64,000 bases of DNA from JAOAPY01 sp038237475 (GTDB taxonomy: Bacteria; Acidobacteriota; Blastocatellia; Pyrinomonadales; Pyrinomonadaceae), in assembly GCA_038237475.1 (NCBI GenBank), contig JBBRYS010000001.1, positions 496,001 to 560,000 of the forward strand, read 5' to 3'. The notes beneath the pieces were generated by a model. The model was not told where the DNA came from and did no database searches. It saw nothing but the letters and a program-made list of their open reading frames with translations. Positions 44,738 through 53,843 of this stretch are shown piece by piece (position 1 is the stretch's first letter; every line of letters begins with the position of its first letter). The translations under genes were made by a program, and so were the position numbers.

Positions 44738-46540
44738 TCAGTGCACTCGCACGACGATGCTGTTGATATTAAGAGCATTGCCGGTGGCCCGCTGCAGGTC
44801 GGCAATCGCTTTATTCAGATCCGTCTGGGCCCTTAATTCGTTGCCTCGAGCCGTCGTCAAGGCAGTCTGGCGATCGAGCACCAGAAAAACGGTCGACTGG
44901 CCGGCGTCGAGCTTTCGTTTCTCACTTTCGTACTGCTGCTCATTGGCCGAACGATTGGCCGCGGCCGCGCGCAAGCGAGCTTCCGCACTTCGTAGTACCT
45001 GCAGTGCGTTGCGCACATCAACCTGAATAATTTGTTCCAACTGCTCGCGCTGCGTCGTCAGACGCTGGCCTTCGACCAGGGAACGACCCAGTTGCGCTTG
45101 CGCCGTACGGTTCCTGAGCGGAAGGCTAAGCGACACTCCCACGCGGAAATTGTTGAACCTATTCAACAGAAGGTTGTCCAGCGATTGGCCGTATCCGCCC
45201 AGCAGAACTGGCGGCAAAGACTGCGAGGGAATATCCGGCAATGGTTGCAGGCCATTGAGAACTGAGAGTTGGTTGACGCGATTGCGGACCTCGAGCGAAG
45301 ACGAGGTGAATGGATTAACCCCGGAACTGGCTGTACCGGCCAGCCCAACCAGTCCGTAACTTCCGGTCAAGTCAACCTGAGGTTTGGTCTGGTCGCGGTA
45401 ATAACTTTGATCGATTTGATTAATCTCCCGCGCCAGATTTGATTGCTGCAGCTCGGGCCGGTTGTCCAGCGCGAGTTTCATCGCCTCCGGCAAATTCATT
45501 GGAGGCGGTGTCAGATCCACTGCGTCGGTCGGAACGATCGCCGCAGTCCAGATGGGTGCCTTGGCGTCAGGCGCAATCAGACTCTTGAGATTATTTTCCG
45601 AGCGCGAGACATCCTCGAGCGCGCTGAAGAGAGCTTGTTCAAAGGTCGTTACCTGCGCTTCGGCGGCGACTATATCGATCGGAGCCAGCTGGCCTTCGCT
45701 AACCAGTCGCTGGTTGTGTTCCAGCTGCACACGGGCATCATGCACTGCATCGCGCTGCACCTGAAGGTTGCGGAGGGCAAAAACCAGATCCCAGTAGGCA
45801 CGCTGCACGTTGGTGATGGAATCTATGGCCCGCTGGCGGAACTGCACGTCTGTCAAAGTCAGATTCTTTTTCAAAATAGCAATCTGACGGCGAGCGTTAT
45901 CCGTGTGTAAACCGCGCCGGAGCGGCTGAGTAAAATTAAACGTTAGAGCTGTCGGATACTGTGGATTCAAAGCCGAGAACTGGTTGTTGCTGGTCAAACG
46001 AATCGATGAGAAGTCCAACCGATAAGTGCCTCCGCCTTTCGGAGCCAGGCCCTCAAGTCGCAGCGTACCAGTGTAGTCTGATTGGGTTACGGCGCCATTC
46101 GAACCACCACTCAAAAAGCTCGAGATGGGAGTCTGGACACGCTCGTAATAGGACTGGCTGCTGAGCCGCGGATCGTAGGCGCCGTGCGCACCCAACAGGT
46201 CGAACTCCGCGATTTTTACATTCTCGCGCGCCACTTCGATGTCCTTATTATTTTCAAGCGCCAGCTTCAGCGCCTCGCGCAGGGTCAGTGGCTGTTGTTG
46301 GTCCATGTCGACCCCCACACGGCCCAACTCGGGCAGAGGTGTTCGATCAGCGCGATAGCTCTGCGCCACCATCGGCACGTCTGGAAGAGTCGCCGGAGTT
46401 GGCGAAGGCGACGGTTGTTGGGCCCTGGCAGCACCGCTGGCCAGGAGCAACACTGCCACCGCAACGCCCGCGGGGAATTTAGTCATTACAGTACGGCTTA
46501 ACTGCTTATACATCTCGAACATTGAATACTCGATCCTCAT
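44738..46540 (-). CDS. TolC-family outer-membrane channel protein
   Basis: 600 aa. The signal peptide is MTKFPAGVAVAVLLLASGAA if translation begins at an internal Met, or somewhat longer from 46540. Two OEP repeats: LTLREALKLALENNKDIEVARENVK and LPEAMKLALDNRPELQQSNLAREI, with long coiled-coil helices (for example AYWDLVFALRNLQVQRDAVHD). Forms the outer-membrane duct of the efflux pump encoded just upstream. Last gene of the tetR-MFP-RND-tolC operon. Confidence 0.93.
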   Translation of the reverse strand: MRIEYSMFEMYKQLSRTVMTKFPAGVAVAVLLLASGAARAQQPSPSPTPATLPDVPMVAQSYRADRTPLPELGRVGVDMDQQQPLTLREALKLALENNKDIEVARENVKIAEFDLLGAHGAYDPRLSSQSYYERVQTPISSFLSGGSNGAVTQSDYTGTLRLEGLAPKGGGTYRLDFSSIRLTSNNQFSALNPQYPTALTFNFTQPLRRGLHTDNARRQIAILKKNLTLTDVQFRQRAIDSITNVQRAYWDLVFALRNLQVQRDAVHDARVQLEHNQRLVSEGQLAPIDIVAAEAQVTTFEQALFSALEDVSRSENNLKSLIAPDAKAPIWTAAIVPTDAVDLTPPPMNLPEAMKLALDNRPELQQSNLAREINQIDQSYYRDQTKPQVDLTGSYGLVGLAGTASSGVNPFTSSSLEVRNRVNQLSVLNGLQPLPDIPSQSLPPVLLGGYGQSLDNLLLNRFNNFRVGVSLSLPLRNRTAQAQLGRSLVEGQRLTTQREQLEQIIQVDVRNALQVLRSAEARLRAAAANRSANEQQYESEKRKLDAGQSTVFLVLDRQTALTTARGNELRAQTDLNKAIADLQRATGNALNINSIVVRVH

Positions 46541-46601
46541 CTTGTTCTGGCTTCGCGAAATCGATCCGCGCTTATTCTTGATAATCCTGGCGTCTGTTTT
46601 T

Positions 46602-49600
46602 TTAGTGTTTGGAAATCAACCCGAGCAGCGATGCCGTCGCCCCCGCTGTTTTCCTCTTCATCCAACCAAAGCCGCTGCTGATAACCGAGCTTATGCGACC
46701 CCAAACTCCGCTGCGCGAAACATCGTCAAAGAGAGAATAGAAGACCGGCACAGCCAGCAGCGTCAGCAACAGACAAAGCGATTGGCCGCCGACCACAAGT
46801 ACGCCGATGGATCTGTTCGTGCCCGATCCAGGCCCGCTGGAAATTGTCAGCGGCAACATGCCCGCAACCAGCGCAATCGTCGTCATCAGAATCGGCCGCA
46901 GCCGATCGCGGTTCGCACGAATTATTGCGTCAAGCCTTTCCATCCCGCGGTCGCGTAACTGGTTGGTGTGATCAATCTGCAGAATGGCATTCTTCTTGAC
47001 GACACCAAAAAGCAGCAGCAATCCCAGCCCCGAGAAAATGTTCACTGTCTGTCCGGTGATCAGCAGCGAGACGATGCCGAAGGGAATTGCCAGCGGCAAG
47101 GTCAACAGGATCGTAATCGGGTGCACAAACGACTCGAACTGCGCTGCCAGCACCATGTACATGAAAATAAAAGAAAGAATGATTGCCAGCAGGAAGTAAT
47201 AGGCGGCGCGGCCCAGTTCTTTCGAACGGCCTGCCAGTCCGGTCTGATATGAAGCGTCAACTTTGAGTTCGGTCTTGAACTTGTCAAGAGTAGCCAACAC
47301 CGCTGACTGCGAGCCCCCCGGTTTCACGTTCGCCAGTAACATCACCTGCCGCTGCCGGTTCAGGCGATCGATAGCCGACGGTCCCGTGCCCGGCTCGACC
47401 CGGACCAGATTATCCAGAGTGACCCAGCCGATTTTCGCAGACGCAACAATCATCCGCTGCAAGCCTTCCACGCTCGCTCGCGACTGTCCCACGGCGCGAA
47501 CACGCACGTCATACTGGTCCTTACCAGCATTGAAGGTGGAAACCTTTTCCCCGGCCACGAGAGTATTGACCGCCTGGGCGATGTCGCTCACCCTCACTCC
47601 CAGATCTGCGGCGCGGGCGCGATCAATAACCAGACGCAGCTCCGGCTTGCCCAGGATCAAAGTTGAATCCACATCGACGAGGTCTGGAATTGTCTTCATC
47701 TTCTTCAGGAACTCGTCGGTGTACGTGGCCAGCTTGTCGAGATCCGGTCCACTGATCACGTATTGGATGTCGGCATTGCGATTGCCCCCGCCGGAAAACG
47801 CTGCAACCTGTGACACAGAGGTGCGCAGTTGGTTCGGATATTCTTTCAGATACCTGGCCAGGATCTCGGACCGCGCCTGCAGCATCAGCGCGTCCTGCGA
47901 TTGCGAGCGGTCATCGAGCGGCGCCAGCTTGACGTAGACGTTCGCGAGATTCACCTGCTGTTGCTGGCCCGAACCAATTGTGGTCAGTGTGTCCGTCACA
48001 CCCGGCAACTTCCGCACGTCGGCTGCGATACGTTCGCTCAAAGCCGAAGTGGCGTCCAGGGTGTAGCCTTCCGGAGCGCGAATGTTTATTTCAAATTGAG
48101 ATTGATCGTCGACCGGCAAAAAGTTTTTGCCCACGAACATGAACAACGGCACGATGCTGATGATTACCAGCAAACACGCAACTATTATCAGGACTCGATG
48201 GCCCATGGCCCATTCCAGCATGCGGGTGTAACCGCGATCAATTGGACGGTAGAAGCGAGATTGTTTCGAGCCGTGGTCGGACGGTTCCAGTGCCCGATCG
48301 ATGGGTCCCTCTTGTGCATCGTCACTGCGCTTAATGAGCCTGGCCGCGAGGGTTGGCGTCAGCGTGAATGAAACCAGAAGCGAAACCGCAATTGCGAAAG
48401 CGGCTGTGAAACCAAACGACGACATGAATCGTCCGACAATACCACCCATGAAACCCACCGGCAGAAAGACAGCCAGCAGTGATAGCGTTGTGGCAGTAAC
48501 CGCCAGCCCGATCTCTTTCGTTCCCTCAATGGCAGCCTGAAATGGGGGGATGCCTTTCTCTTCAATAAAGCGAAAGATATTTTCCAGCACTACAATCGCA
48601 TCGTCGATGACGATCCCCACCATCAGCGTCAGGGCCAGCATGGTTATCTGATTCAGCGTGAACCCCATCGCGTTCATCAAGCCAAAGGTCGCTATCAACG
48701 AAGTGGGAATCGCAATCGCCGCGATTAGGGTCGAGCGCACGCTCCAAAGAAAAAGGAAGACCACGATCGCCGCGAGAATGCTGCCTTCGATTAGGTGTTT
48801 CTGAATCGCTTCGATGGAGGCTTTGATGAATATCGACTGATCGCCCACCACCTGCGTGCGGAAACCGGGAGGCAGCGACGTGGAAAGCTCGTGCAAACGC
48901 TGCTTGACGGCCTCAGCGACCGCGACCGTGTTCTGGCCGGACTGTTTCGAGATCACCAGGGTGACGGCCGGCTCACCATTTAAGCGTGCCTCGGTGCGGG
49001 CTTCTTCAAAGCTGTCTTCCGCGTAGCCAATGTCACTGAGTTTGACCGAATAGCTGCCGCGGCTGGCAATGACGAGGTTGTTAAAGTCTTTTGGTTCGAC
49101 AATGCGGCCCATGGTGCGCACCGTCAGCTCACGCGCGCCTTCGGCTACCCGGCCGCCCGGCAGTTCCATGTTCTGCAACCGTACTGCGTTGGCTACTTCG
49201 CCAACCGTAACGTTGAAAGCGCGCAGCTTTTCCGGATCTACCCAGATGGCGATCTCGCGCGTCCGGCCGCCAATAATTTGCACGTCGCCGACACCGCTAA
49301 TAGATTCGATGTTCTGCTTGATCTGCTTGTCAGCAATGTCGGTAACTTCTTTCAGTGACCGCGGGGCAGAGACAGCGACGCGAATTACTGGAGTCGCATC
49401 GGTGTCCAATTTCTGCACCGTTGGCTTTTCCGCCGTAACCGGTAAGTCGTTGACGATCAGGTCAACCTTGTTGCGCACTTCCTGAGCGGCAACGTCGGCA
49501 TTCTTTTCAAGGACAAAGGTGATGAAGACCTGCGAGGCGCCTTCCACCGAAGTCGAACGCAGCTCGTCGATGCCGCTGATGGTGTTGACGACACCTTCGA

Positions 49601-49802
49601 TCTTGTCGGTGATTTCGGTTTCGATTTCCTGGGGCGAGGCGCCGGGGTTAATCACCGTTACCGTGATGGTGGGCAAGTCGATTTTCGGAAACAGATCGAC
49701 CCCCAGCGATTTGTAAGAGAACAGCCCGACAACCGTCAGGCTTAGAATGATCATGGTCGCGAAGACCGGGCGACGAACACAGATTTCAGCGAGTTTTTGC
49801 AT
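46602..49802 (-). CDS. RND efflux permease (HAE1/AcrB type)
   Basis: 1066 aa, normal for the family. N-terminal TM1 VFATMIILSLTVVGLFS and the porter-loop start DLPTITVTVINPGASPQEIETEI; the TM4 proton-relay motif is ALTLMVGIVIDDAIVVLENI with tandem Asp. Twelve hydrophobic segments are seen in the usual 1+5+1+5 layout. Pumps drugs or metabolites from the periplasm outwards with the MFP and TolC partners. Transcribed in one operon. Confidence 0.96.
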   Translation of the reverse strand: MQKLAEICVRRPVFATMIILSLTVVGLFSYKSLGVDLFPKIDLPTITVTVINPGASPQEIETEITDKIEGVVNTISGIDELRSTSVEGASQVFITFVLEKNADVAAQEVRNKVDLIVNDLPVTAEKPTVQKLDTDATPVIRVAVSAPRSLKEVTDIADKQIKQNIESISGVGDVQIIGGRTREIAIWVDPEKLRAFNVTVGEVANAVRLQNMELPGGRVAEGARELTVRTMGRIVEPKDFNNLVIASRGSYSVKLSDIGYAEDSFEEARTEARLNGEPAVTLVISKQSGQNTVAVAEAVKQRLHELSTSLPPGFRTQVVGDQSIFIKASIEAIQKHLIEGSILAAIVVFLFLWSVRSTLIAAIAIPTSLIATFGLMNAMGFTLNQITMLALTLMVGIVIDDAIVVLENIFRFIEEKGIPPFQAAIEGTKEIGLAVTATTLSLLAVFLPVGFMGGIVGRFMSSFGFTAAFAIAVSLLVSFTLTPTLAARLIKRSDDAQEGPIDRALEPSDHGSKQSRFYRPIDRGYTRMLEWAMGHRVLIIVACLLVIISIVPLFMFVGKNFLPVDDQSQFEINIRAPEGYTLDATSALSERIAADVRKLPGVTDTLTTIGSGQQQQVNLANVYVKLAPLDDRSQSQDALMLQARSEILARYLKEYPNQLRTSVSQVAAFSGGGNRNADIQYVISGPDLDKLATYTDEFLKKMKTIPDLVDVDSTLILGKPELRLVIDRARAADLGVRVSDIAQAVNTLVAGEKVSTFNAGKDQYDVRVRAVGQSRASVEGLQRMIVASAKIGWVTLDNLVRVEPGTGPSAIDRLNRQRQVMLLANVKPGGSQSAVLATLDKFKTELKVDASYQTGLAGRSKELGRAAYYFLLAIILSFIFMYMVLAAQFESFVHPITILLTLPLAIPFGIVSLLITGQTVNIFSGLGLLLLFGVVKKNAILQIDHTNQLRDRGMERLDAIIRANRDRLRPILMTTIALVAGMLPLTISSGPGSGTNRSIGVLVVGGQSLCLLLTLLAVPVFYSLFDDVSRSGVWGRISSVISSGFGWMKRKTAGATASLLGLISKH

Positions 49803-49804
49803 TT

Positions 49805-49940
49805 AACTAGTCGTGGTCGGTAGTCAGTTGTCAGTGGCTCAGTCAGTCCTTTGTCGGTTGTCAGTTGGTTGTTAGTTTGTCCTTTGCGCGACACTCAATA
49901 GATGACGACTGACGACTGACCACGGACAACTGACTACTGA
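49805..49940. repeat. degenerate TCAGTTGTCAGT-type repeat inside the efflux operon
   Basis: Units like TAGTCAGTTGTCAGTGG and ACTGACGACTGACCACGGAC are arranged in opposite directions, so the 143-bp gap between the MFP and RND genes can fold into a long hairpin. It could lower downstream expression or protect mRNA ends. Confidence 0.7.
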
Positions 49941-49945
49941 CCTTT

Positions 49946-51202
49946 TTATTGTCTTATTAATGCTCCATCACTCAACAATTCCACATTGCTGGTCGCGACC
50001 TGTTCGTCAGCGGCGATTCCCTGACGGATTTCGACGAGGTCACCTTCGGTCTGTCCCAGTTGCACCAGTCGCTGTTGTGCGTGCCCGTCCTTAATAACGA
50101 AGACTCGACTAACGCCTGACTCCGTGTGCACCGCGCGGGCCGGCACCAGCGTGGCCGGCTCTGAACGGGGCAGCAGGATCCGGATGGTGGCAAACTGGCC
50201 AGGCTTCAGAGCACCGCTACTGTTGTCAATTTCGGCTTCGACTGTTAGAGTCCGCGAAGTGGGAGTTACATTCGGCGAGAGTCGCGCAATGCGACCACTA
50301 AATGAACGATCGGGCCAGGCGCTGGTCGTAACGGAAACGGACGCTCCCTGGGTCACCTGCTGGATGGCCTGCTCGGGCACATCGATCTTTACGCGCAGCG
50401 GATTGGTGCGTACGACTGTAGCTACTTTCGTAGTGGTGGTGACGTACTCGCCGAGATCGACCGGGCGCTCAGCGACAAAGCCATCAATGGGAGAGGCAAC
50501 GACTGTATAAGAGAGCGAGCGCCGGGCCAGCTCGACCTGACTTTGCGCGCTAGCGACGTTGGCACGCGCGACCGCAACCGCAGCGTAGTTTTGTCTGGCC
50601 TGGGCGACTGCCGCCTGGTAATTCTCCCGCAGCGCGTCACGCTGAGTTTTCTGCTGATCAAAGGCTGAACGAGAGACATCGCCTGTCTCGACCAGCTTCG
50701 CCACCCGCTGCAAGCTCCTCTCTGCGAGCTCGTAATTCGCACGTGCAGCCGCAACTTCAGCGACGCGCTCGGGATCAAAAGCCTGGCCCGCGCGCAAACC
50801 AATTTTTTCTTCAGCCTGGCGCACTGCGGCTTTGGTGTTGTCGAGTTGAGCCACGGCCTGGTCCAACCGCAACTTGCTATCAGCGGCGTCGAGACGCACA
50901 AGCATCTGTCCGCGCTTCACGTAGCTCCCCAGATCGACGCCCACTGCTATCACCTTGCCACTGGTTTGTGGCTGCACCTCGGACTGCATGTCGCCGGCCA
51001 GACTACCGCTGGCTTCAAAAAATCTCGGTAGCTGACGCACGATTGCCGCCGCCGTGGTGACATCAATCGGCGTGGGAGCGGGAGCGGCGCCCGCCGGCGT
51101 CTTTACATTGGCCTGGGAGCCGCCACAGGACAGCGACAAGGCCGCCAGAGCGAGCAGGGCCACGCCCAGCAGCGAAAGGGTGCATTGTTTTAGGAGAGTC
51201 AT
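49946..51202 (-). CDS. RND membrane-fusion (adaptor) lipoprotein
   Basis: 418 aa from ATG 51202, which begins 2 nt after the tetR stop. N-terminal signal with a lipobox-like LSLSCGG, so probably a lipoprotein. Lipoyl half-motifs (VQPQTSGKVIAVGVDLGSYV and SPIDGFVAERPVDLGEYV) surround a coiled-coil hairpin of about 110 residues, followed by beta-barrel and membrane-proximal parts (VKIDVPEQAIQQVTQGASVS). Bridges the RND pump and TolC. Confidence 0.95.
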   Translation of the reverse strand: MTLLKQCTLSLLGVALLALAALSLSCGGSQANVKTPAGAAPAPTPIDVTTAAAIVRQLPRFFEASGSLAGDMQSEVQPQTSGKVIAVGVDLGSYVKRGQMLVRLDAADSKLRLDQAVAQLDNTKAAVRQAEEKIGLRAGQAFDPERVAEVAAARANYELAERSLQRVAKLVETGDVSRSAFDQQKTQRDALRENYQAAVAQARQNYAAVAVARANVASAQSQVELARRSLSYTVVASPIDGFVAERPVDLGEYVTTTTKVATVVRTNPLRVKIDVPEQAIQQVTQGASVSVTTSAWPDRSFSGRIARLSPNVTPTSRTLTVEAEIDNSSGALKPGQFATIRILLPRSEPATLVPARAVHTESGVSRVFVIKDGHAQQRLVQLGQTEGDLVEIRQGIAADEQVATSNVELLSDGALIRQ

Positions 51203-51204
51203 TG

Positions 51205-51918
51205 TCAATTGCTTTCCCGAAGGTCGTCAGATATCTCACTGGTGACTTGTTCAGAGACGTGATGTTTGTTAATTCCATCCAGCAGGATGCCGGCGAAAGC
51301 ACGAGCGGCCGCTTCGTTTGAAATATCGAGCAGGCTGCGTTTTCGATCCCAGAGAGTGTTGTTCAACGAATGATGAATGACCATGCCGATGAAGCAGCGG
51401 ACGACCACCTTCGGCTCGATCCCAATCATGACGCCGTCTTGTTGCCGCTGGCGTACATAGTCGCCCAGGAATTCATAGACGGGTCGAACGTTTCTTTCCC
51501 AAAACATTTCGGCGAGCTCGTGTTGCTCGAGAGCGGCGTGAAGCAGGAGCCGGTGAAACTCCGGATCGGTTTCGTGATGCTGCAGAACACTGAAAGCGAG
51601 TCCTTCAAAGACGCCGCGATCGTCTTTCCGCCGCACTGCATCGGCGACCACAGCAAACGGATCAAAAGAAGTATCCCCACAGGCCTTATGGTCGAGGATG
51701 GCGCTGTAGAGCTCCTCCTTAGTCGCAAAGTGGCGAAAGACCATCGCCTCAGAAATGCCGGCGGCCTGGGCAATCTCGCGTGTCGTGGTGCCGCTAAAGC
51801 CGCGTTGTGAAAAGAGACTGACTGCCAGTTGCAGTATTTGCCTGCGCCGGTCTTCGCCGGCCATGCGTGGAGCCCCGGGCGCCGAACTTTCTTCATTGAG
51901 ATTGATTTGCTTACTCAC
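51205..51918 (-). CDS. TetR-family repressor of the efflux operon
   Basis: 237 aa from GTG 51918; the frame opens at TTG 51954, but that lies on the operator palindrome. The N-terminal HTH: ILQLAVSLFSQRGFSGTTTREIAQAAGISEAMVFRHFATKEELYSAIL. The C-terminal ligand domain is all-helical. First gene of the operon, so it very probably represses itself and the pump through the 51954-51969 site, and is relieved by pump substrates. Confidence 0.93.
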   Translation of the reverse strand: MSKQINLNEESSAPGAPRMAGEDRRRQILQLAVSLFSQRGFSGTTTREIAQAAGISEAMVFRHFATKEELYSAILDHKACGDTSFDPFAVVADAVRRKDDRGVFEGLAFSVLQHHETDPEFHRLLLHAALEQHELAEMFWERNVRPVYEFLGDYVRQRQQDGVMIGIEPKVVVRCFIGMVIHHSLNNTLWDRKRSLLDISNEAAARAFAGILLDGINKHHVSEQVTSEISDDLRESN

Positions 51919-51953
51919 TCTTTCCGCACCAGCCGCTATGAATTCCCTGCCCA

Positions 51954-51969
51954 AAGTAAGTACTTACTT
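51954..51969. promoter_or_regulatory. TetR operator, perfect 16-bp palindrome
   Basis: AAGTAAGTACTTACTT is a perfect palindrome 36 bp upstream of the GTG start of the tetR gene. Size and symmetry fit a TetR dimer site. Confidence 0.7.
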
Positions 51970-52332
51970 ACCACCTAATAGGAGCAGCGTCAAGTGAAGA
52001 TAAGGAAGCATTCCTCAGAAGTGTGCGGTTAATTCCTCGACATCTGAAGCAGGCGGCAAATTTCAGAGGGGTACCAAGGCCATACTCTGGTTTTGTCACC
52101 CGGTGAAGATCGCCGATGACAACCAACATGGATAACTCGAATGCTGCGACTTTGTACGGTTCTCATTCCTCACCGTTTTGAAAGTCGTACTCTTTCATCA
52201 CAAATCACCAGGACAAGTCTCGAATTTCTCTCTCAAAATTGACCATTAGGAAAAGGCATGGCTCTTGCAGTTGATATTCCTGCTACAACATATCGCTTTA
52301 ATTAGAATTCAAGTTCAAAAGGAGAATTAGAC
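51970..52332. other. noncoding region between divergent units
   Basis: Holds the region upstream of both the tetR-led operon and the 52333 gene. No open frame or repeat is convincing; AAAAGGAGAATTAGAC just before 52333 is its ribosome site. A promoter is presumed but no clear -10/-35 pair stands out. Confidence 0.6.
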
Positions 52333-52680
52333 ATGGTTGACAATTCAACATCAGGAACGACAGGTTCGACAGGCGGCAAGACCGGAAGCGGATTGACTTC
52401 GGTTCCAGGTAACGGCGGATTTTCCGGCGAACAGGACACTGCAGCCGGCTTCGCGCAAACAGCTCAGCAATACGCAGGCAAGGTCTCTGACGCTGCCGCT
52501 CAAGCTAAGGAATATGTGACCGACAAAGTCGGTGTCGTGGGAGACAAGATCAAGGAACTCGATTTCGCGGAGTTGACCGAAAACGCCAAGGACTATGCGC
52601 GTCAAAAACCAGGTCAGGCCATGCTCATCTCGGCCGCGGCAGGTCTGCTTCTGGGCGTCCTGATTCGTGGACGACGCTAA
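52333..52680 (+). CDS. YqjD/ElaB-like membrane-anchored stress protein
   Basis: 115 aa. Gly/Ser/Thr-rich N-terminus (about 1-45), then amphipathic helices (QQYAGKVSDAAAQAKEYVTD) and a C-terminal membrane helix (AMLISAAAGLLLGVLIRGRR). This is the layout of DUF883 (YqjD/ElaB) proteins, which attach ribosomes or other complexes to the inner membrane in stationary phase in E. coli. First of a three-gene cluster. Confidence 0.8.
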   Translation: MVDNSTSGTTGSTGGKTGSGLTSVPGNGGFSGEQDTAAGFAQTAQQYAGKVSDAAAQAKEYVTDKVGVVGDKIKELDFAELTENAKDYARQKPGQAMLISAAAGLLLGVLIRGRR

Positions 52681-52728
52681 GCGAATTTCTGACGACTTAC
52701 TCTGTAATGCACGAAAGGAGAGCGCGCG

Positions 52729-53181
52729 ATGTCAACAAGCATGGCTACGTCCCCGGCACGAGTGCCGGCGACGCCCGCTGAAAATGAAAATCTACCAAAC
52801 CTGATTGGCCGACTTGGTGAGGATGTAATGCAACTCGTCGACTCCAAGATCAGCCTGCTGAAGGTGGAAGTTAAAGAAGAAGCAAACGCGTTCGTTCGGG
52901 GCGGAGTGATGATCGCAGTGGGCGGTGTCATTGCAACGATTGGCTTCGCGCTGGTGAACGTAGCGGTTGCCCTGGGGGTGTCGATTCTGTTTGCAGGTAC
53001 AAATCTGACGCCTGCGGCCCAATACGCCCTTGGCTTTGTGATTACAGGCGCGATCTATCTGGTGCTGGGCGCCATCATTGTAGCTGCAATGAAAGCTCGG
53101 CTCGCGCGTCAAAGCGTTGTGCCACCCCGCACGGTGGCGGAACTTAGAAAGGACACACAATGGCTGAAGAAGGAACTTTAG
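52729..53181 (+). CDS. YqjE/holin-X-like membrane protein (DUF1469 type)
   Basis: 150 aa. A helical N-terminal half (IGRLGEDVMQLVDSKISLLK) is followed by two transmembrane helices (VMIAVGGVIATIGFALVNVAVALGVSILF and GFVITGAIYLVLGAIIVAA) and a charged tail. The plan matches DUF1469/YqjE proteins. Overlaps the next gene by 22 bp. Confidence 0.8.
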   Translation: MSTSMATSPARVPATPAENENLPNLIGRLGEDVMQLVDSKISLLKVEVKEEANAFVRGGVMIAVGGVIATIGFALVNVAVALGVSILFAGTNLTPAAQYALGFVITGAIYLVLGAIIVAAMKARLARQSVVPPRTVAELRKDTQWLKKEL

Positions 53182-53768
53182 GGATGGTTCGCGCTCAGGA
53201 CACCGGCGACGACTTTTCAAAGGCTGAACTGCAACGCCGGATGGACGAAGCGCGGGAATCAATTACTCAAACGGTGACCGAAATCAAAGACAACGTCGTG
53301 CAGCAGTACGAAACGGTCAAGGAAACCATTTCGGAAACCCTGGACTGGCGGGAACAGGTTAAGAAACGCCCGGTTGCCTGGGTCGCAGGAGCTGCCGGCG
53401 TGGGCTTCTTAACCGGCTACGCCATCACCTCCATGGTGAAGGGCGAAGATTATGGACGCTACGCGGACTACAAGGAACAGCTGGGTTATGACTATCCGCC
53501 GGCCACACCGCGCGCCTATGCTGCCCAATCCGCGGCCGAATCGGGAAGTAGCCAGTCTGAAGCAGACAATGGCCCCGGGTTCCTGGAGAGAATTCAGGAG
53601 ACGCCGGCTTTTGATCGCATAAAAACGGAGGCGGCGACCATCGGCAATGATCTGGTCAGCGAGGTCTCAAAGACGGCGAAGGAATTATTGGTACCCGCTG
53701 CCGTAGCGTTCGTTCAGAACTGGCTCGGAGGTATTCTGCCGAAGAAGTCCGGTACAACTTATAACTAG
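53160..53768 (+). CDS. DUF3618/YtxH-like membrane-associated protein
   Basis: 202 aa. An N-terminal helical segment (DFSKAELQRRMDEARESITQ) then a short hydrophobic stretch (PVAWVAGAAGVGFLTGYAITSM), a Tyr/Pro-rich linker and an amphipathic C-terminus ending in AAVAFVQNWLGGILP. Similar to DUF3618 or YtxH proteins in layout; identity is not certain. Last gene of the cluster, before a bidirectional terminator. Confidence 0.72.
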   Translation: MAEEGTLGMVRAQDTGDDFSKAELQRRMDEARESITQTVTEIKDNVVQQYETVKETISETLDWREQVKKRPVAWVAGAAGVGFLTGYAITSMVKGEDYGRYADYKEQLGYDYPPATPRAYAAQSAAESGSSQSEADNGPGFLERIQETPAFDRIKTEAATIGNDLVSEVSKTAKELLVPAAVAFVQNWLGGILPKKSGTTYN

Positions 53769-53800
53769 CCGTGCGGTCGGCGTCACAACCAATTGACAAA

Positions 53801-53832
53801 AAAAGAGGCGAATCGTTTGACTCGCCTCTTTT
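53801..53832. terminator. bidirectional rho-independent terminator
   Basis: AAAAGAGGCGA (53801-53811) and TCGCCTCTTTT (53822-53832) form an 11-bp stem, flanked by A runs on the left and T runs on the right, serving the plus-strand cluster and the minus-strand peptidase. Confidence 0.92.
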
Positions 53833-53843
53833 TTTTAGCGCTG

